Positions 34,547-44,895 of a DNA stretch of 64,000 nt are shown here, piece after piece. The translations under genes were made by a program, and so were the position numbers. The stretch covers positions 355,001-419,000 of the forward strand of contig NW_023501084.1 of NCBI RefSeq assembly GCF_014066305.1, written 5' to 3'. The notes under the pieces are model-generated. The model had not been told where the DNA came from. It saw nothing but the letters and a program-made list of their open reading frames with translations, and ran no database searches. Numbering within the stretch: the first letter of the stretch is position 1; each line of letters begins with the position of its first letter. The DNA is from Letharia columbiana (taxonomy: Eukaryota; Ascomycota; Lecanoromycetes; Lecanorales; Parmeliaceae).

Positions 34547-35436
34547 GGCTGCTGGATATGGATGGTAGGGGTCAGTAGTGAGTGCATTCTTGGGAGATGT
34601 GAGGGGTAAGGATGCATTGGTGTGCACTGACTTTGTTTTGATTTCTTCGCAGTGTGTACCGTGTGTCTTATTGGAGTTGAGATGTCTAGTTATCGAGGTG
34701 ACGTACTGAGGTGGCGGGTGTCTTGAGGCGGAGGAGGTGGGGTGGAGGAGGTCTTGAGAGTCTCGAGAGCCTTGAGGTGGGAGACGAAGAAAAATCGAAA
34801 TAAGAAAAAGCTAAGACGTGGTGTAGTAGTCCACGAAGTGAAGTGAAGTGAGTTTTCGAGCTCTTCATTCTGTAACGAAGTGACCAGGTCTTGTAAAGGA
34901 GTGACAGCCCGTCAGGTCTAATCACTCTACCAGACCCTCTTAATCGTATAGTAGGCACGGGCGATCATATCCGCTCTGTTTCACATCAGGCTATTTGCGA
35001 GTTGGCAGGCAGCTGCATACGGCCTTCCTACCAAGAAGTTTGCCCTAATGGATCATTCTCCCACTGACCCTACCTCCTCCATTTAGACGGTCTGATTTGC
35101 GCTATTTGATTTCTGTGCCTCGAATGCTTGTACAGACGGAAAGACTCGCAGTTCTGAGGTCTGGTCTTTCAGCACACCCATACTTACAAGCGATTTCTGC
35201 CATTGGTATCTTCGTCTTTTTGACAGCGATTCTACTTCAAGGTTCAGGACTGGTGGATATAGTGTTCCATTGTATAACATCCCCGTGGAGCGTCGCGCTG
35301 TGGTTCCAGCGTGGTGCATAACTCCCGGGGCAGCCGATTAAATTAACGAACCTCAAAGTACTGTACATGTTGACCATAAGCCCGGCCCTTCTATGCAAAC
35401 ACGAAAACGATATGAGCAAGGTCGCGAATGAGGCTG
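34547..35436. other. Intergenic, no feature seen
   Basis: No supported frame is present. The region lies downstream of the ORF1-like gene and was checked for a reverse transcriptase or endonuclease; none is visible. Confidence 0.5.
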
Positions 35437-37383
35437 TCAGTCTCGGTGAACAATGTAGGGCGACGGTATTCTGTACAGGTCCATCGTCTCGGCCTGCTGC
35501 TGCTCTTCTCGTTTAATTCGCTTCGCAGACCTTCCGGGGTCATCAAATGCGCCGTTCGTGACCGAATCTAGAGCCCGCTTCTCCTTCTTCTTCTTCTTCG
35601 TGGGTCCTCTCTTGATATTCCGACGTTTTGCTTTCAAAGCAACTTCTAGTCCCTGGATCAATTGACGGAGACAAGGAATCTCGGTCAGTAATTTCCGTGT
35701 ATCTTGTTGAAGGCCACAAATAGGCTCTGAACTTTGAGTCAGAGCGTCGTTGCTGAACGACGTGTGTTCTGGTAAGACAAGAGCAGGCACTGCCGTCTCG
35801 GGCTGCGTCATCGATTGAAAATTTCTGGATGATACCGTGCTGAATCGAATACTGTTATTTTCTGCTTTCGTTACCGGACAATCCGGGTTGTCTGATGCAT
35901 GGGGACCAGCACACAATGCACATCTTTCTTCCCGAGATATGCAGCAATTCTCGGTTCGGTGTGCGTCAGAACATCTTCCACAGCGAAGAGGACCGCAGTG
36001 AGGTCCCGGTTTGTGGCCGAACGCTTGACAATGTTTGCATCGCGCAAGGAAACGGTGTTTCTCAACCGTTTCGCAGTCATAACGATTCCCCTTGTAGTAG
36101 AGGCCTCGCCATAGTGCTGCATTAGCTTGTTCAATGTCAAAGAAATCTACCGCTAGCACTTCGTTACCTTTCCCCGGACTGCGAATGTAGTAGACGTCTT
36201 TTATGTGATGGATTCGCAGTGAAATTAGCGTGGTGGTATTGATGCGGACCAGTTCGCTGATCAGTGCAGCCTTTTCCTTACGAGAGCCAAGGTCCCCACT
36301 TAGAGAGCTGTCCTTCTTGACTCCTTTCATATGAACTCGGTAGCACCGGTGACTCCCAAAATTCATTCCAATGCCGTGGTCGATAATGTCTCTGTCCCAG
36401 TTCGACATTTGGATCAATAGGAGAAGGTCGTTCCATTTCTCGTTATTCGTGACAGCGGAGATGTCGCCGCTACTCGACAGGCTGACATCCGAAAGGTATG
36501 ATGCGCCCTCGAAACTCCGCGTATGAGTTTGCTTTTTCCTGATTGCACCGCATACAGCTTCCCGCATTTGCCACGGATTCATATCGTACAGTGCATTGAC
36601 GATCGCTTGGCTCGTGACCCTGAAGGTGATTGGAAACTTATGTTTCAGTGGCCCGTAATGGTAGGGTGCTTTCTCTGGATCGTATACATCATTGTTGAGG
36701 GCTGGTTCTCGCGGCTTTTTTGCATTGTTCACCTCCCCTGTATTGCCCTTCCATTCCTCCCCTTCCGCTTCATCCTTTCCCTTCTCCACCTCCTTCGCCT
36801 CATCTGCTCCCTTCCTTCCATCCTTATCCAGGCTATCGTCCTGGGTAGCGTCTTTAGCGAAGGTTTTCACCTGTTCTTCTTGTGTAGAGACAGTTCGAGC
36901 ATCGTTGTCCTCCAGATTAGGTACTTCTTGTGCTACGGCACTGGGAGGGAGTCCTAGCTGTTGAGCGTTTCTTCCTTCTGAGGCACGTTTCATTCGAAGG
37001 AGTTTTTGCGCCGTAGTAAACTCGAGTACCTTAGGAAGGAGGGAGCTGTAGGACTCGGCAAGGCCGCTGTATACATCAAGAGGAACTCTGTCACGAGCTT
37101 TTGCAGCTGCTTGAGTCGTTATGTGCTTGAGTAGGATGTTGCAGAGAAGCTCCCTATCGCTTTCCGAAGTCAGACTAAGGCAGTATCCAACAGAGGAAGC
37201 TTCGGCAAGGCCTTGTGATATGCCCTTGGTGATCAAATGGGCAAGCGTAGTAGGAAGTTGTTGGGAGTGGCTCTTGCTGTAGGACTCGTTAACGGCTTTA
37301 AAGTCGGCTCCAAGTGCGAGTAAGTGTTCTTCTGCATCCTTAGAGCGATGTTGACTTATTCTTGGCCGACTTCTTGCAGGCAT
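35437..37383 (-). CDS. Retrotransposon ORF1/Gag-like zinc-knuckle protein, intact
   Basis: An uninterrupted 648-codon frame starts at an ATG. Residues 1-130 are helical. Residues about 157-227 are highly charged and low in complexity. Residues about 380-445 resemble the RNA-binding part before the knuckles of LINE ORF1 proteins. C449-C502 contains three Cys/His knuckles (CKHCQAFGHKPGPHC, CGRCSDAHRTENC, CALCAGPHASDNPDC). The C-terminus is very basic (RRNIKRGPTKKKKKEKR), like a nuclear-localisation or nucleic-acid-binding tail. This is the layout of the ORF1 of Tad/I-type LINEs, but no ORF2 is next to it. The frame is intact and shows no RIP, unlike the other elements in the window. It may be an adopted gene or a recent orphan. 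It shares its upstream region with a related broken copy on the other strand. Confidence 0.75.
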   Translation of the reverse strand: MPARSRPRISQHRSKDAEEHLLALGADFKAVNESYSKSHSQQLPTTLAHLITKGISQGLAEASSVGYCLSLTSESDRELLCNILLKHITTQAAAKARDRVPLDVYSGLAESYSSLLPKVLEFTTAQKLLRMKRASEGRNAQQLGLPPSAVAQEVPNLEDNDARTVSTQEEQVKTFAKDATQDDSLDKDGRKGADEAKEVEKGKDEAEGEEWKGNTGEVNNAKKPREPALNNDVYDPEKAPYHYGPLKHKFPITFRVTSQAIVNALYDMNPWQMREAVCGAIRKKQTHTRSFEGASYLSDVSLSSSGDISAVTNNEKWNDLLLLIQMSNWDRDIIDHGIGMNFGSHRCYRVHMKGVKKDSSLSGDLGSRKEKAALISELVRINTTTLISLRIHHIKDVYYIRSPGKGNEVLAVDFFDIEQANAALWRGLYYKGNRYDCETVEKHRFLARCKHCQAFGHKPGPHCGPLRCGRCSDAHRTENCCISREERCALCAGPHASDNPDCPVTKAENNSIRFSTVSSRNFQSMTQPETAVPALVLPEHTSFSNDALTQSSEPICGLQQDTRKLLTEIPCLRQLIQGLEVALKAKRRNIKRGPTKKKKKEKRALDSVTNGAFDDPGRSAKRIKREEQQQAETMDLYRIPSPYIVHRD

Positions 37384-37611
37384 GGCGGGAACAATCCAAG
37401 TCAGTGAGGTCGAAGAACATCGAGAGAGATGCTGATTGGGTGAGCCGCGTGAACATTTTGTTGTTCTCGTACTCGTACTGGGCAGCGGGTCAGGATTGAC
37501 ACGCTAATTCGCGTCAACTGACTCGCACGCCTGTCAAGTGCCCACGTACGAGTACACATTTCAATGTTGTATCATCTGAACTTTGTTCCAATCTCTACTT
37601 CTTGGAACACC
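37384..37611. promoter_or_regulatory. Shared palindromic intergenic region of the ORF1-like pair
   Basis: The 228 bp separate the two ATGs. The arms GTACTCGTACTGGGCA (37469-37484) and TGCCCACGTACGAGTAC (37539-37555) are near-perfect complements. Inside them TTGACACG (37496-37503) and CGCGTCAA (37510-37517) pair again. The centre is near 37507-37511. This is what an inverted duplication centred on the promoter would leave, and it would provide each gene with the same upstream sites. No experimental promoter element can be named. Confidence 0.6.
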
Positions 37612-39640
37612 ATGCAGCGTCCCAAATGGAAATGGCCCAAAAAAAACCCTGCAGACATAGTTGAACACGCAGCCTTGCTCGGCACCGACTTCAAGGCTGT
37701 TCAGGCGGCGTGCCTGATGTTGCGCCTGGTCTACCCAAGGGAACAGAGCACAAGATTACGAAGGCATAGAGAAGGGTCTGGTCGAGGTCGAGCGCGCTTA
37801 CAGTACTTCCAGTATATCCGTAGAGGAACGAGACCTCATAAGCCACACGGTTCTCGCAGAAATCACTGCCGAGACTGCCGCTACCTTCCACAATAGAGTC
37901 CCTCAATATCTCTTCAAGGTACTCCAGGACTCATACAGCGAACTCAACCTCAAGCTTGTCATCCAGCAGAATGCTGTTTCACAACAAGGGGCCAGAATGG
38001 CGGGAACAGCTTTTGGAAACGAGGTCCTGCCTCACACCCCACCGGATTCGCCACTAGAAGAAACCGACTGCGATGTGTCGTTCTACTATGGACCTGACAC
38101 AGAGGCTGTCGCCGAAGACGATTGGTGCAAGGATACGAACAGAGTAGAGAATCGGGCCAGCAAGCTCAAGGCTCAATTGCTAGAGGTGGAACGTGAGCGG
38201 AATGCTGTGAGCCAAAGGCTTAGAGAAAACGCTAGCAAAATTAAAAAAGAGATGCAAGGAATGGCGCTTGAGGGAAGAGCCGTGGACAAAAGACGCACCG
38301 ATATTCTAGGGGCGATGCAAAAGAGACGGCTGGTGCAAGACAGGACAGGAGACTACGGACCAGAGGCTGTGGGCTACGATGTTTGCGAAGACCCAGATTT
38401 ATATGTTGCAAAGCAAGATCATACCGCGCGTGCCGTCATCCTGAAAATCGAAAATCAGGCAACATGCCTGCCGAAGTCTTGATGCGAAAGGTCAAGGGAG
38501 CTGTCATGCAAAAGAACAAACCCGTAGAGGATAAAACATTCTCCAGCATCACATGTTTTCTTGCTGCCGAGCTATTGGATGATGGCAACGTTGCACTAAG
38601 GGCAAACGGAAACGACGAACACGATTGGCAGAAGTCTGAGGGGGACGCTTTTGAGAGTTTGGAGGAGCTGCCATTTTGGGACCAGGACATAGCTGCAGGC
38701 TTTGCAAACCACGTCACGGGATCATACAAGACCTATGCGGTCGAAGTGAAGAGCATCACAGTGGAGATGATTGGTCTTGGGTATCGGAAGCGAAAGGCAG
38801 TAGTGATTATGAAGTTGGTTCAAGGCAATGTCACGGCAATTCCTTCCTTACACATTGATATCGTCAAGGACATTAGCTTCTCCTGGCGTACGACGAACGA
38901 CGATAGTTAAGCGCTCGTGCTTGACCTCTCGCATCCCGTAACGGCTAACGAGGTCATTACCTATGGTCTCCAATGGCAAGGAGAGTTCTATCCTTGTGAA
39001 GTCTTTGACAACAAGTTCCTGGACCGGTGTGGACGTTGTCAGGTGTATGGTCATCATGCGTACGCTTGCTCTGTCCTCTTCGATGTGGAAAATGCACAGG
39101 GCAACATCGTACGAAGCTTTGCACATCATCGCTCACCAGATGTGCTTTGTGCGATGAGCCCCACAGGTGTGGTTCCTCAAGATATCGAGCGAAGAGAGCT
39201 AGAACGCTTGGAAAGTTGAATGCTCGCTTCACCACAGGCAAAGATCCTCAACCCCTCGCAATAGCCTCGATGGAGCCAAAAGGCCCTAGCTCTTCCTTGA
39301 GCTCTCCAGCAACGGACCTCCCTACCCCACAGGAGGACCACGTGAGTACGACAAAAGAGCGCCACTCTGATTCTAGCTCTACATCGATCCGTTCCGTACT
39401 GCGCTTCCAGATACACCAACGCTTTTGGCTCGGCAGCTTCAAGACAGACTTCCGGCGGTAGTGGCTGCTTTGTGGTCGGATATATCAACCAAGCATGCTC
39501 TGATGTTAGAAACCAACGACTTCGAGCACGCTCAAGAGTCCAGGGTTCAAAAGAGGAAGAGGTTGATGCCTCCAGAGATTTGGGCGATAGATGGGCCTGA
39601 CGGGCCCGCACCCCCAGGTGAAGAAGACGAACATATGTAA
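37612..39640 (+). pseudogene. ORF1/Gag-like paralog, broken
   Basis: It starts at ATG 37612. HAALLGTDFKAVQA matches LLALGADFKAVNE of the intact partner. After a frame change near 37720 the text (ITKAIEKGLVEVERAYS) again matches ITKGISQGLAEASS. Further lesions are a frame change near 38465-38480, a TAA at 38908-38910 and another frame change near 39030-39090. Between the last two it has YGLQWQGEFYPCEVFDNKFL and the knuckle CGRCQVYGHHAYAC; after them CGKCTGQHRTKLC and CALCDEPH. Its knuckle region is closer to typical LINE ORF1 than that of the partner. The C-terminus at 39640 has a basic RVQKRKR word. No reverse transcriptase follows. Confidence 0.7.
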
Positions 39641-39946
39641 GAGTGCGCTTCTTGTACATATACCGGTGCGGTTCATCACTCGATGCTTTTTCATAGTACA
39701 CTCTTGGGTAGGTGTTGGACTCGATCGATCTTCCACTGTATCTAAGAAAACCTTGCGCCTATTGGCGCTACATCGTTGCTATCCTTTGCTGACCAACACG
39801 GAACGACTTTGAGGTACAGACACACCCAGTCCCCACCCGCTCAATCCCTCATCCCTGGCCTCTTCCTCTCCCATAAAAACACTCTCAACTTGCGACGCTG
39901 AATAGACCAGCATCATAGTAAACAACGATCCCCAACCCCCCACCGA

Positions 39947-40804
39947 TCACGTGTGCCTAGGCGAGGACGCACCGTGTCCACCCGAGACACCCATCACCAG
40001 TACCCAGATCCATACCCCGACGGCCCCACCCACCGACGCTAGGAAAACGGCCAGGACAAAGCCCAACCCCCACCGCTCCGCCCGGCTCCTCATCCAGAAC
40101 GTGACAGGCGGCTCGTGCATCACCAATCCCTTCAGCGCCGGACAGCTGCGCCCAATCTCCCCGGCACGATCATCGCGCATCGCACCCTCGAGCCCGCAGC
40201 TATGGAATGGGTGATCCGGCTTGGCGCAGACGAAGGTGACGTGCTCGGCGTTGGCTCGGAAGACTTGGTTCGCGAAGGCGAGAGGGAGGCCGGAGGCGAG
40301 GGTGTGGGAGCGGGTGGAAGAGGAGGCAGAGGGGGAGAAGTGGGCGAGGCGGGGGCGGGGGGGTGGGGTGCGGCATTTGAAGACGAAGTCGTTGTCGCGG
40401 TAGAACAGGGCGGAGGCTTCGCGGTTGATGGTTTGGCAGGTGAGGAGCAGGGCGGAGATGTTGCCGTCGTCGGCCTCGAGGTGGTCCGGGTCTTGCGGCT
40501 CGTTGCAGATGTGTTTCTGGGCTTTTGCGTGCGGGGGCGACGATCCGGTCATGTATTCCCCCTGCCAGGTGACCTTGTTGGAGCGGATGAGCACGAAGCC
40601 GTAGATTTGGGTTTTGAGCTCGAGGGGCAGGGTGAGAAGACGGCAGGGGTCGGTGGGATCGCTTTCGGACGTGGGGCTGGCTTCGTTGGCGTGGCTGGCT
40701 GCGTTGATGATAAGGCCCAGCTCGATGTCGTCGGTGCTCTGTCGCGGCATCCTGGCACGGTGGAGTGGCAGGTAGGCGGCCAAAGGGAAGCTGATGTGAT
40801 TCAT
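39947..40804 (-). CDS. F-box-like protein with C-terminal membrane segment
   Basis: The single-exon frame of 285 residues starts at an ATG. Near residue 54 it has CRLLTLPLELKTQIYGFVLI, the F-box-like motif, and later LLLTCQTINREASALFYRDN, the second hallmark. A proline-rich link follows. The last 50 residues include a hydrophobic stretch (FVLAVFLASVGGAVGVWIWV) long enough to cross a membrane, which the other members here lack. Open frames on the opposite strand and in a second minus frame are shadows of its GC-rich sequence. Confidence 0.72.
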   Translation of the reverse strand: MNHISFPLAAYLPLHRARMPRQSTDDIELGLIINAASHANEASPTSESDPTDPCRLLTLPLELKTQIYGFVLIRSNKVTWQGEYMTGSSPPHAKAQKHICNEPQDPDHLEADDGNISALLLTCQTINREASALFYRDNDFVFKCRTPPPRPRLAHFSPSASSSTRSHTLASGLPLAFANQVFRANAEHVTFVCAKPDHPFHSCGLEGAMRDDRAGEIGRSCPALKGLVMHEPPVTFWMRSRAERWGLGFVLAVFLASVGGAVGVWIWVLVMGVSGGHGASSPRHT

Positions 40805-41640
40805 GTCTGCGGTGGCGGACCCTCAAATGTGTGGAGATAGAAGATGCCAAAGCTGTGCTTCAATGCGATGATTTAATGGCTGTGCGTCTGAACTTGATGA
40901 TAGATGAGGGGATTCAGATGTGGTAGTGGATGCGTTTGTTGAGGGTGAGAGTCAGGTGAAAAGATCAACGATTAAAACTAGTCTCTCGGCTTTGAGCTAT
41001 TCTCTCGGCACTGAGGAATGAGGTCTGGCGGCATCACAGCGTCATACGCTGTTACCGCTGCTGGGAAAGATATCCCTCGTCCGATCAAGACTTTTGCTGC
41101 ACGTAATATCACGTACGGAAGACACCAAAGAACGTGCTGTTTATTGTCTTCAACCTTCTACCTACGGTTGAGGTCTGTTTGTCTATGCTTCTGTCCTTTT
41201 GCCATTCTTGAAACAAAATAAAAAATTGTTTCTTTCAACCTGGACTCTTTCGACAATGCCACATTCTACTAACGGTAAAGAAACCCGTCAAACTTCGGAG
41301 AGAGCATCATCGGTAGACATTGGAGTCGTGGACAAGTTACCTAGCTTAGGTGTTTGGGCAGTCATAGTAAAGAAAATGTTTCCCAGCTCGCCTAAAAGCC
41401 CTCATCAGCCATTGTTTTACGGGAATCACCAGACTAAGGGAGCCACTGACCGAGACCTCGAAAGCTCCCTACTTTCTGATGCCTCACACAGACCGCATAC
41501 ACCGCTGTGGCGGCTTCCCAGACCTTGAACCACGATGTGATGTCTCGACCCCCTCTGCCAAAGATTCGCATCATGCACTTACTATCACCTGCGAACATCA
41601 CTTGTTAGAGTGAGCCTCGCATAAGAGAACGGGACTGGCA
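40805..41640. other. Intergenic with one doubtful small frame
   Basis: A plus-strand frame from the ATG at 41256 to 41528 (90 residues, beginning MPHSTNGKETRQTSERASSV) has no motif. Otherwise nothing is seen. Confidence 0.35.
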
Positions 41641-42486
41641 TTACTGACTGGATTCCAAAAACTGTGGAAGAGGAACCTGGACCGTGAGATCCTCTGGTGG
41701 ACCGAAGATCTCCGTTGCCGCGAGAGTAGGCATGTCACCTAGTATACTCCTGCACGAGGCCCATGGGCCGAAGGTTCCTCGACACTGCACATCCGGGTGA
41801 TATGTACCAAGGACAACTGCCATGTTTTGTCCTCCTGATGAGTGTGAGCTTTACAGCTAATTCTCAACCCACACAGCTTTTGATTCACGAGATACTGGAC
41901 CCGCCAGAATTTCAAGTTTTGCGACGTACCTATTCCAGTTGCGATTCCGCCTTTGGACTGCCTCACCGCACATTGCAAAATCAACTCATACGCGGCATTG
42001 CTGAGTTGATTGATGCTGGCGACGCCAGTCCCCAATGAGCTGTCAATCAAGACCGGTTCGAGGTAGCACAGCGCTTCGTCTGCCATGGGTCTTAGCGCGA
42101 CCATTTCTAGGGGAGAATCTGGTGAAGAAATTCGAGGACTCTGATAGCATACCTCCCATGAGTCGGTAAGGGAGTGGGAAGACGTTGATCCCGTGGCCAG
42201 AATGGCGTTCTCCGTAAGTAAAAGGCGTTGAAGAGCGCTTGTAGTAAGATCTGGCATTCTCGCAGTCGCCAACGTCGGGATTGAAGCCGTATTTTTCTCC
42301 GTCACATTGGATCCGTATCTCGTTTGATACGTTGAGCCGTATTGCAGTTTCATCGTCAGACAGGTTTGCAGGCGAGCGGAAATCTACAGACGAGAGTTGT
42401 ATCGTTTGATCTCCGGCATCTTGTAGCGGGCTTGCGAACGTCAGCGCGAGCGGAAACATGAAGACAAGGACGGATTTTGAGAACAT
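41641..42486 (-). CDS. Small secreted protein of unknown function
   Basis: Three exons (42486-42153, 42106-41930, 41834-41641) join in frame to 234 residues; the introns are 46 and 95 nt with GTATGC and GTACGT donors and AG acceptors. The first 19 residues are a signal peptide (MFSKSVLVFMFPLALTFAS). The mature protein has paired cysteines (IQCDGEKYG, DVGDCENA, CYLEPVL, LILQCAV, VQCRGTFGPWASC). The segment SKGGIATGIGGQNMAVVLG followed by MPT and FGPPEDLTVQVPLP is, as far as I recall, typical of a widespread unnamed family of ascomycete secreted proteins. It is likely to act outside the cell. No catalytic motif is visible. A longer in-frame start at 42555 exists but would hide the signal peptide. 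Confidence 0.75.
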
Positions 42487-42844
42487 TATTGTCAGAGGCG
42501 GGCCTGGGCTAAAGGATTTGAATAATTTTGGATTGTTAGCCCTTTTGTTGAGCAAAGCAAAGCCGACGGAGCAGTATCAAGGCGCTTCATCCATTGCTGT
42601 CGGCTACTGTATTATAGGCGACGTGTAGAGCAACTTCCGCTCCACGCAGAAATGAAGCGCAGAGAAACCCGTGGGGAACAATTTCCCAAAGCGTATTTCA
42701 AAGGCGCAAGGCTTTTGCTTGGATGGCAACAATAAGTCAATTCTCCCTGTTCATGTAAAAGATGGGAGAAACGATGACACATACTATTGTATTGAACCCA
42801 TAAACCTCAAGAACCTCAAGCCCATCGAATGATTTCTTTGCTCC

Positions 42845-43295
42845 TCAACTCCAGCTTTTCACAAACTCTCCATACATTCTCCCATCCGAGCTCATATGCC
42901 ATCCTTCGGCATGATGCATGCCGCCATCTTCCATGCGAGACTTGAGCTTTAGTCCCTCCTCTGGAAAGATCCCATAATTGCTGACTGTTCCGTGCATCTC
43001 CACCTTTCTTTGCGCCAAGATAGAGTACAATTCGCATTCCCGGCTTTCCCTGTAGCTTAAACTGACGTTCCTTACATCGTTGCTTAGCCTCAATCCCGAC
43101 CACCTGTTCTGCGGACGGACACCCAGAATTACATGGCACATCTGCGGGTCCGTTCAGGCCAAAGCAATCAGGACATTCCACGCAATCCGAGGGCCTCAAC
43201 ACCTCAGGATTGTAGGTTTCGCTGTATTGCAAACAGGCATAGAACTGTATACTAGTCTTCTGGGGGTGCCTTTCCGTGAATGGTCTGGCGAGCAA
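42845..43295 (-). CDS. Hypothetical protein with cysteine cluster, splicing unclear
   Basis: The upstream minus-strand frame (from 43295) has CVECPDCFGLNGPADVPCNS, a cysteine-rich patch. Downstream two frames compete: one ends at 42816; the other, ending at 42845, reads more naturally (ECELYSILAQRKVEMHGTVS, MEDGGMHHAEGWHMSSDGRM). A short intron or a frameshift near 43090 would connect the first part to the second. No family is recognised, and the 5' end is not fixed. Confidence 0.35.
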
Positions 43296-44520
43296 GAGCG
43301 ACCGATGTTAATTTTCGCTCGGTAGATTAGGAAAATAAAGTATGCCGCGGAAGTTAATTAGTCCTACTGCAAGGGCCCTGAGTCTTGTTCACTCCTCGGT
43401 CACACGGTCGATGTAAACTTCGCCACTGATCCGAGACTGTTGTGCCTGACGATACTATATATATAAGCATAGGAATTTTTGCCTGTTATGCTCGAAGCAT
43501 TTACGAAAGTACGAGAAGGTTCTGCTTCAAGATTAGACACGAGATTATGCACTGGCAAAGCAAAGCCAAAGCCATCATGTTGTGTCTGGCATGAAAGTGC
43601 GAACCTGTCGGCGAGGAACAGGCAGCTGTGAATCTTGTGAATGTTCATCGAAATCAGAGACATGAAAACTCCTTAAAGTGCGTTACGGATTGCCTTTGGC
43701 TGGCTGCGAAACGGGTTGTCCGGTTCCGACCCCTCAGGACTAACGAACCACGGTTCTTCTATGAACCTGCCTTGATAGGGGTTTGGCCGTGACCAACATG
43801 ATCAGAGGCGTGGCCGAGATGCGATCAAGGACTGACGAGCCTCGACAGCTTGTGATTGGTGGTATGGAGTCCCGCAGCTGTTCTGGCTAGTTATTCATTC
43901 TTATGCGAATAGGCTGCCGATTAGCTGTGCGCTGGTGGATTTGATTCCGAAGGGCGTGTAAGGAAGGAAGATGGTTGATGAGTGAAGGGAAGGCAAGGAA
44001 ACGCTCTGGTGACGGTAGGTTGAACGATGAGATGGATGTCAGATCACGTTCTCTTAGCTGAGATAAGACATCCGACGTGCGATCCCGAAATCTTAGATAG
44101 AATGGCATCAAATGCTCACGAGCTAGATTCAAGTATCATGAGCCTCGTAGCGCGATGCGCAGACCTGATTGTTGAGAGCTCAGAGACAGTTACCCTGAGG
44201 TTATCGCATATGAGCCTACGATTCTCAGCCTGTTATGCTCGGCATCTCTGGATGTACAGTTTCGGGCAATGGTGATTGAAGTCCCGTGTTTTCTGGCAAT
44301 TTCGTCTTTAACATCCCATGCCCAGACATATTCTTTATTTAAGATCTAGGACAAAGATCCCGTTCAAGACAATTTCTGGTACAATGCTTCGCGAAATGTG
44401 TCATCGACATGAAAATATCCGGTGCTTTCCCGAAGACTGCGACCAAGGGGATGGACATGATAGGCATATTCGGACCAAGATTCATGCTGTGCACAGGACG
44501 AGCTCACCATCTCCTTGGGA
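43296..44520. other. No convincing gene
   Basis: Only short frames on both strands. Nothing supports a gene or a repeat. Confidence 0.45.
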
Positions 44521-44895
44521 CTATGAGCGACAGATAAGCGAGAATCGTACAGAGAAGGCCGCCTCATGAGTCAAGACAGGTTTGGCGAATGTAGAGATGC
44601 GAACCACAAAAAGCGGCAAAGTAGCAGACAAGGCAAGAGCGATCAGCCAGGTGAGCGCAGCAGGAAACTCGAGAGTAGGAAAAGCAGAAAGAGTGGAAGG
44701 CAGGTCGGCGTGGTGATTGAGTCTTGTTTTTTCAGTTTCGAGAGAACCTTGAGGTGCGAATGTCGAGTACCGTGAAATGTGTTGACGGCTAAGAATTTCA
44801 AATGTCAAGTCCAAGCCAAGCCCAGAAATCAATGCTGTTGCGCTTGATGTTCTTGCGTCAGGGCGTATTCCTGAGTGTCTGGAGATGATGCTCAT
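44521..44895 (-). CDS. Doubtful small membrane protein
   Basis: From the ATG at 44895 a 124-residue frame includes a hydrophobic stretch (FPAALTWLIALALSATLPLF) that could cross a membrane. There is no family, no splice evidence and no neighbour that supports it, so it may be chance. Confidence 0.25.
   Translation of the reverse strand: MSIISRHSGIRPDARTSSATALISGLGLDLTFEILSRQHISRYSTFAPQGSLETEKTRLNHHADLPSTLSAFPTLEFPAALTWLIALALSATLPLFVVRISTFAKPVLTHEAAFSVRFSLICRS

Noticed and set aside
40115..40840. 241-codon plus-strand Gly/Val-rich frame and a 216-codon minus frame
   Set aside because: They are shadows of the GC-rich F-box-like gene at 39947-40804.
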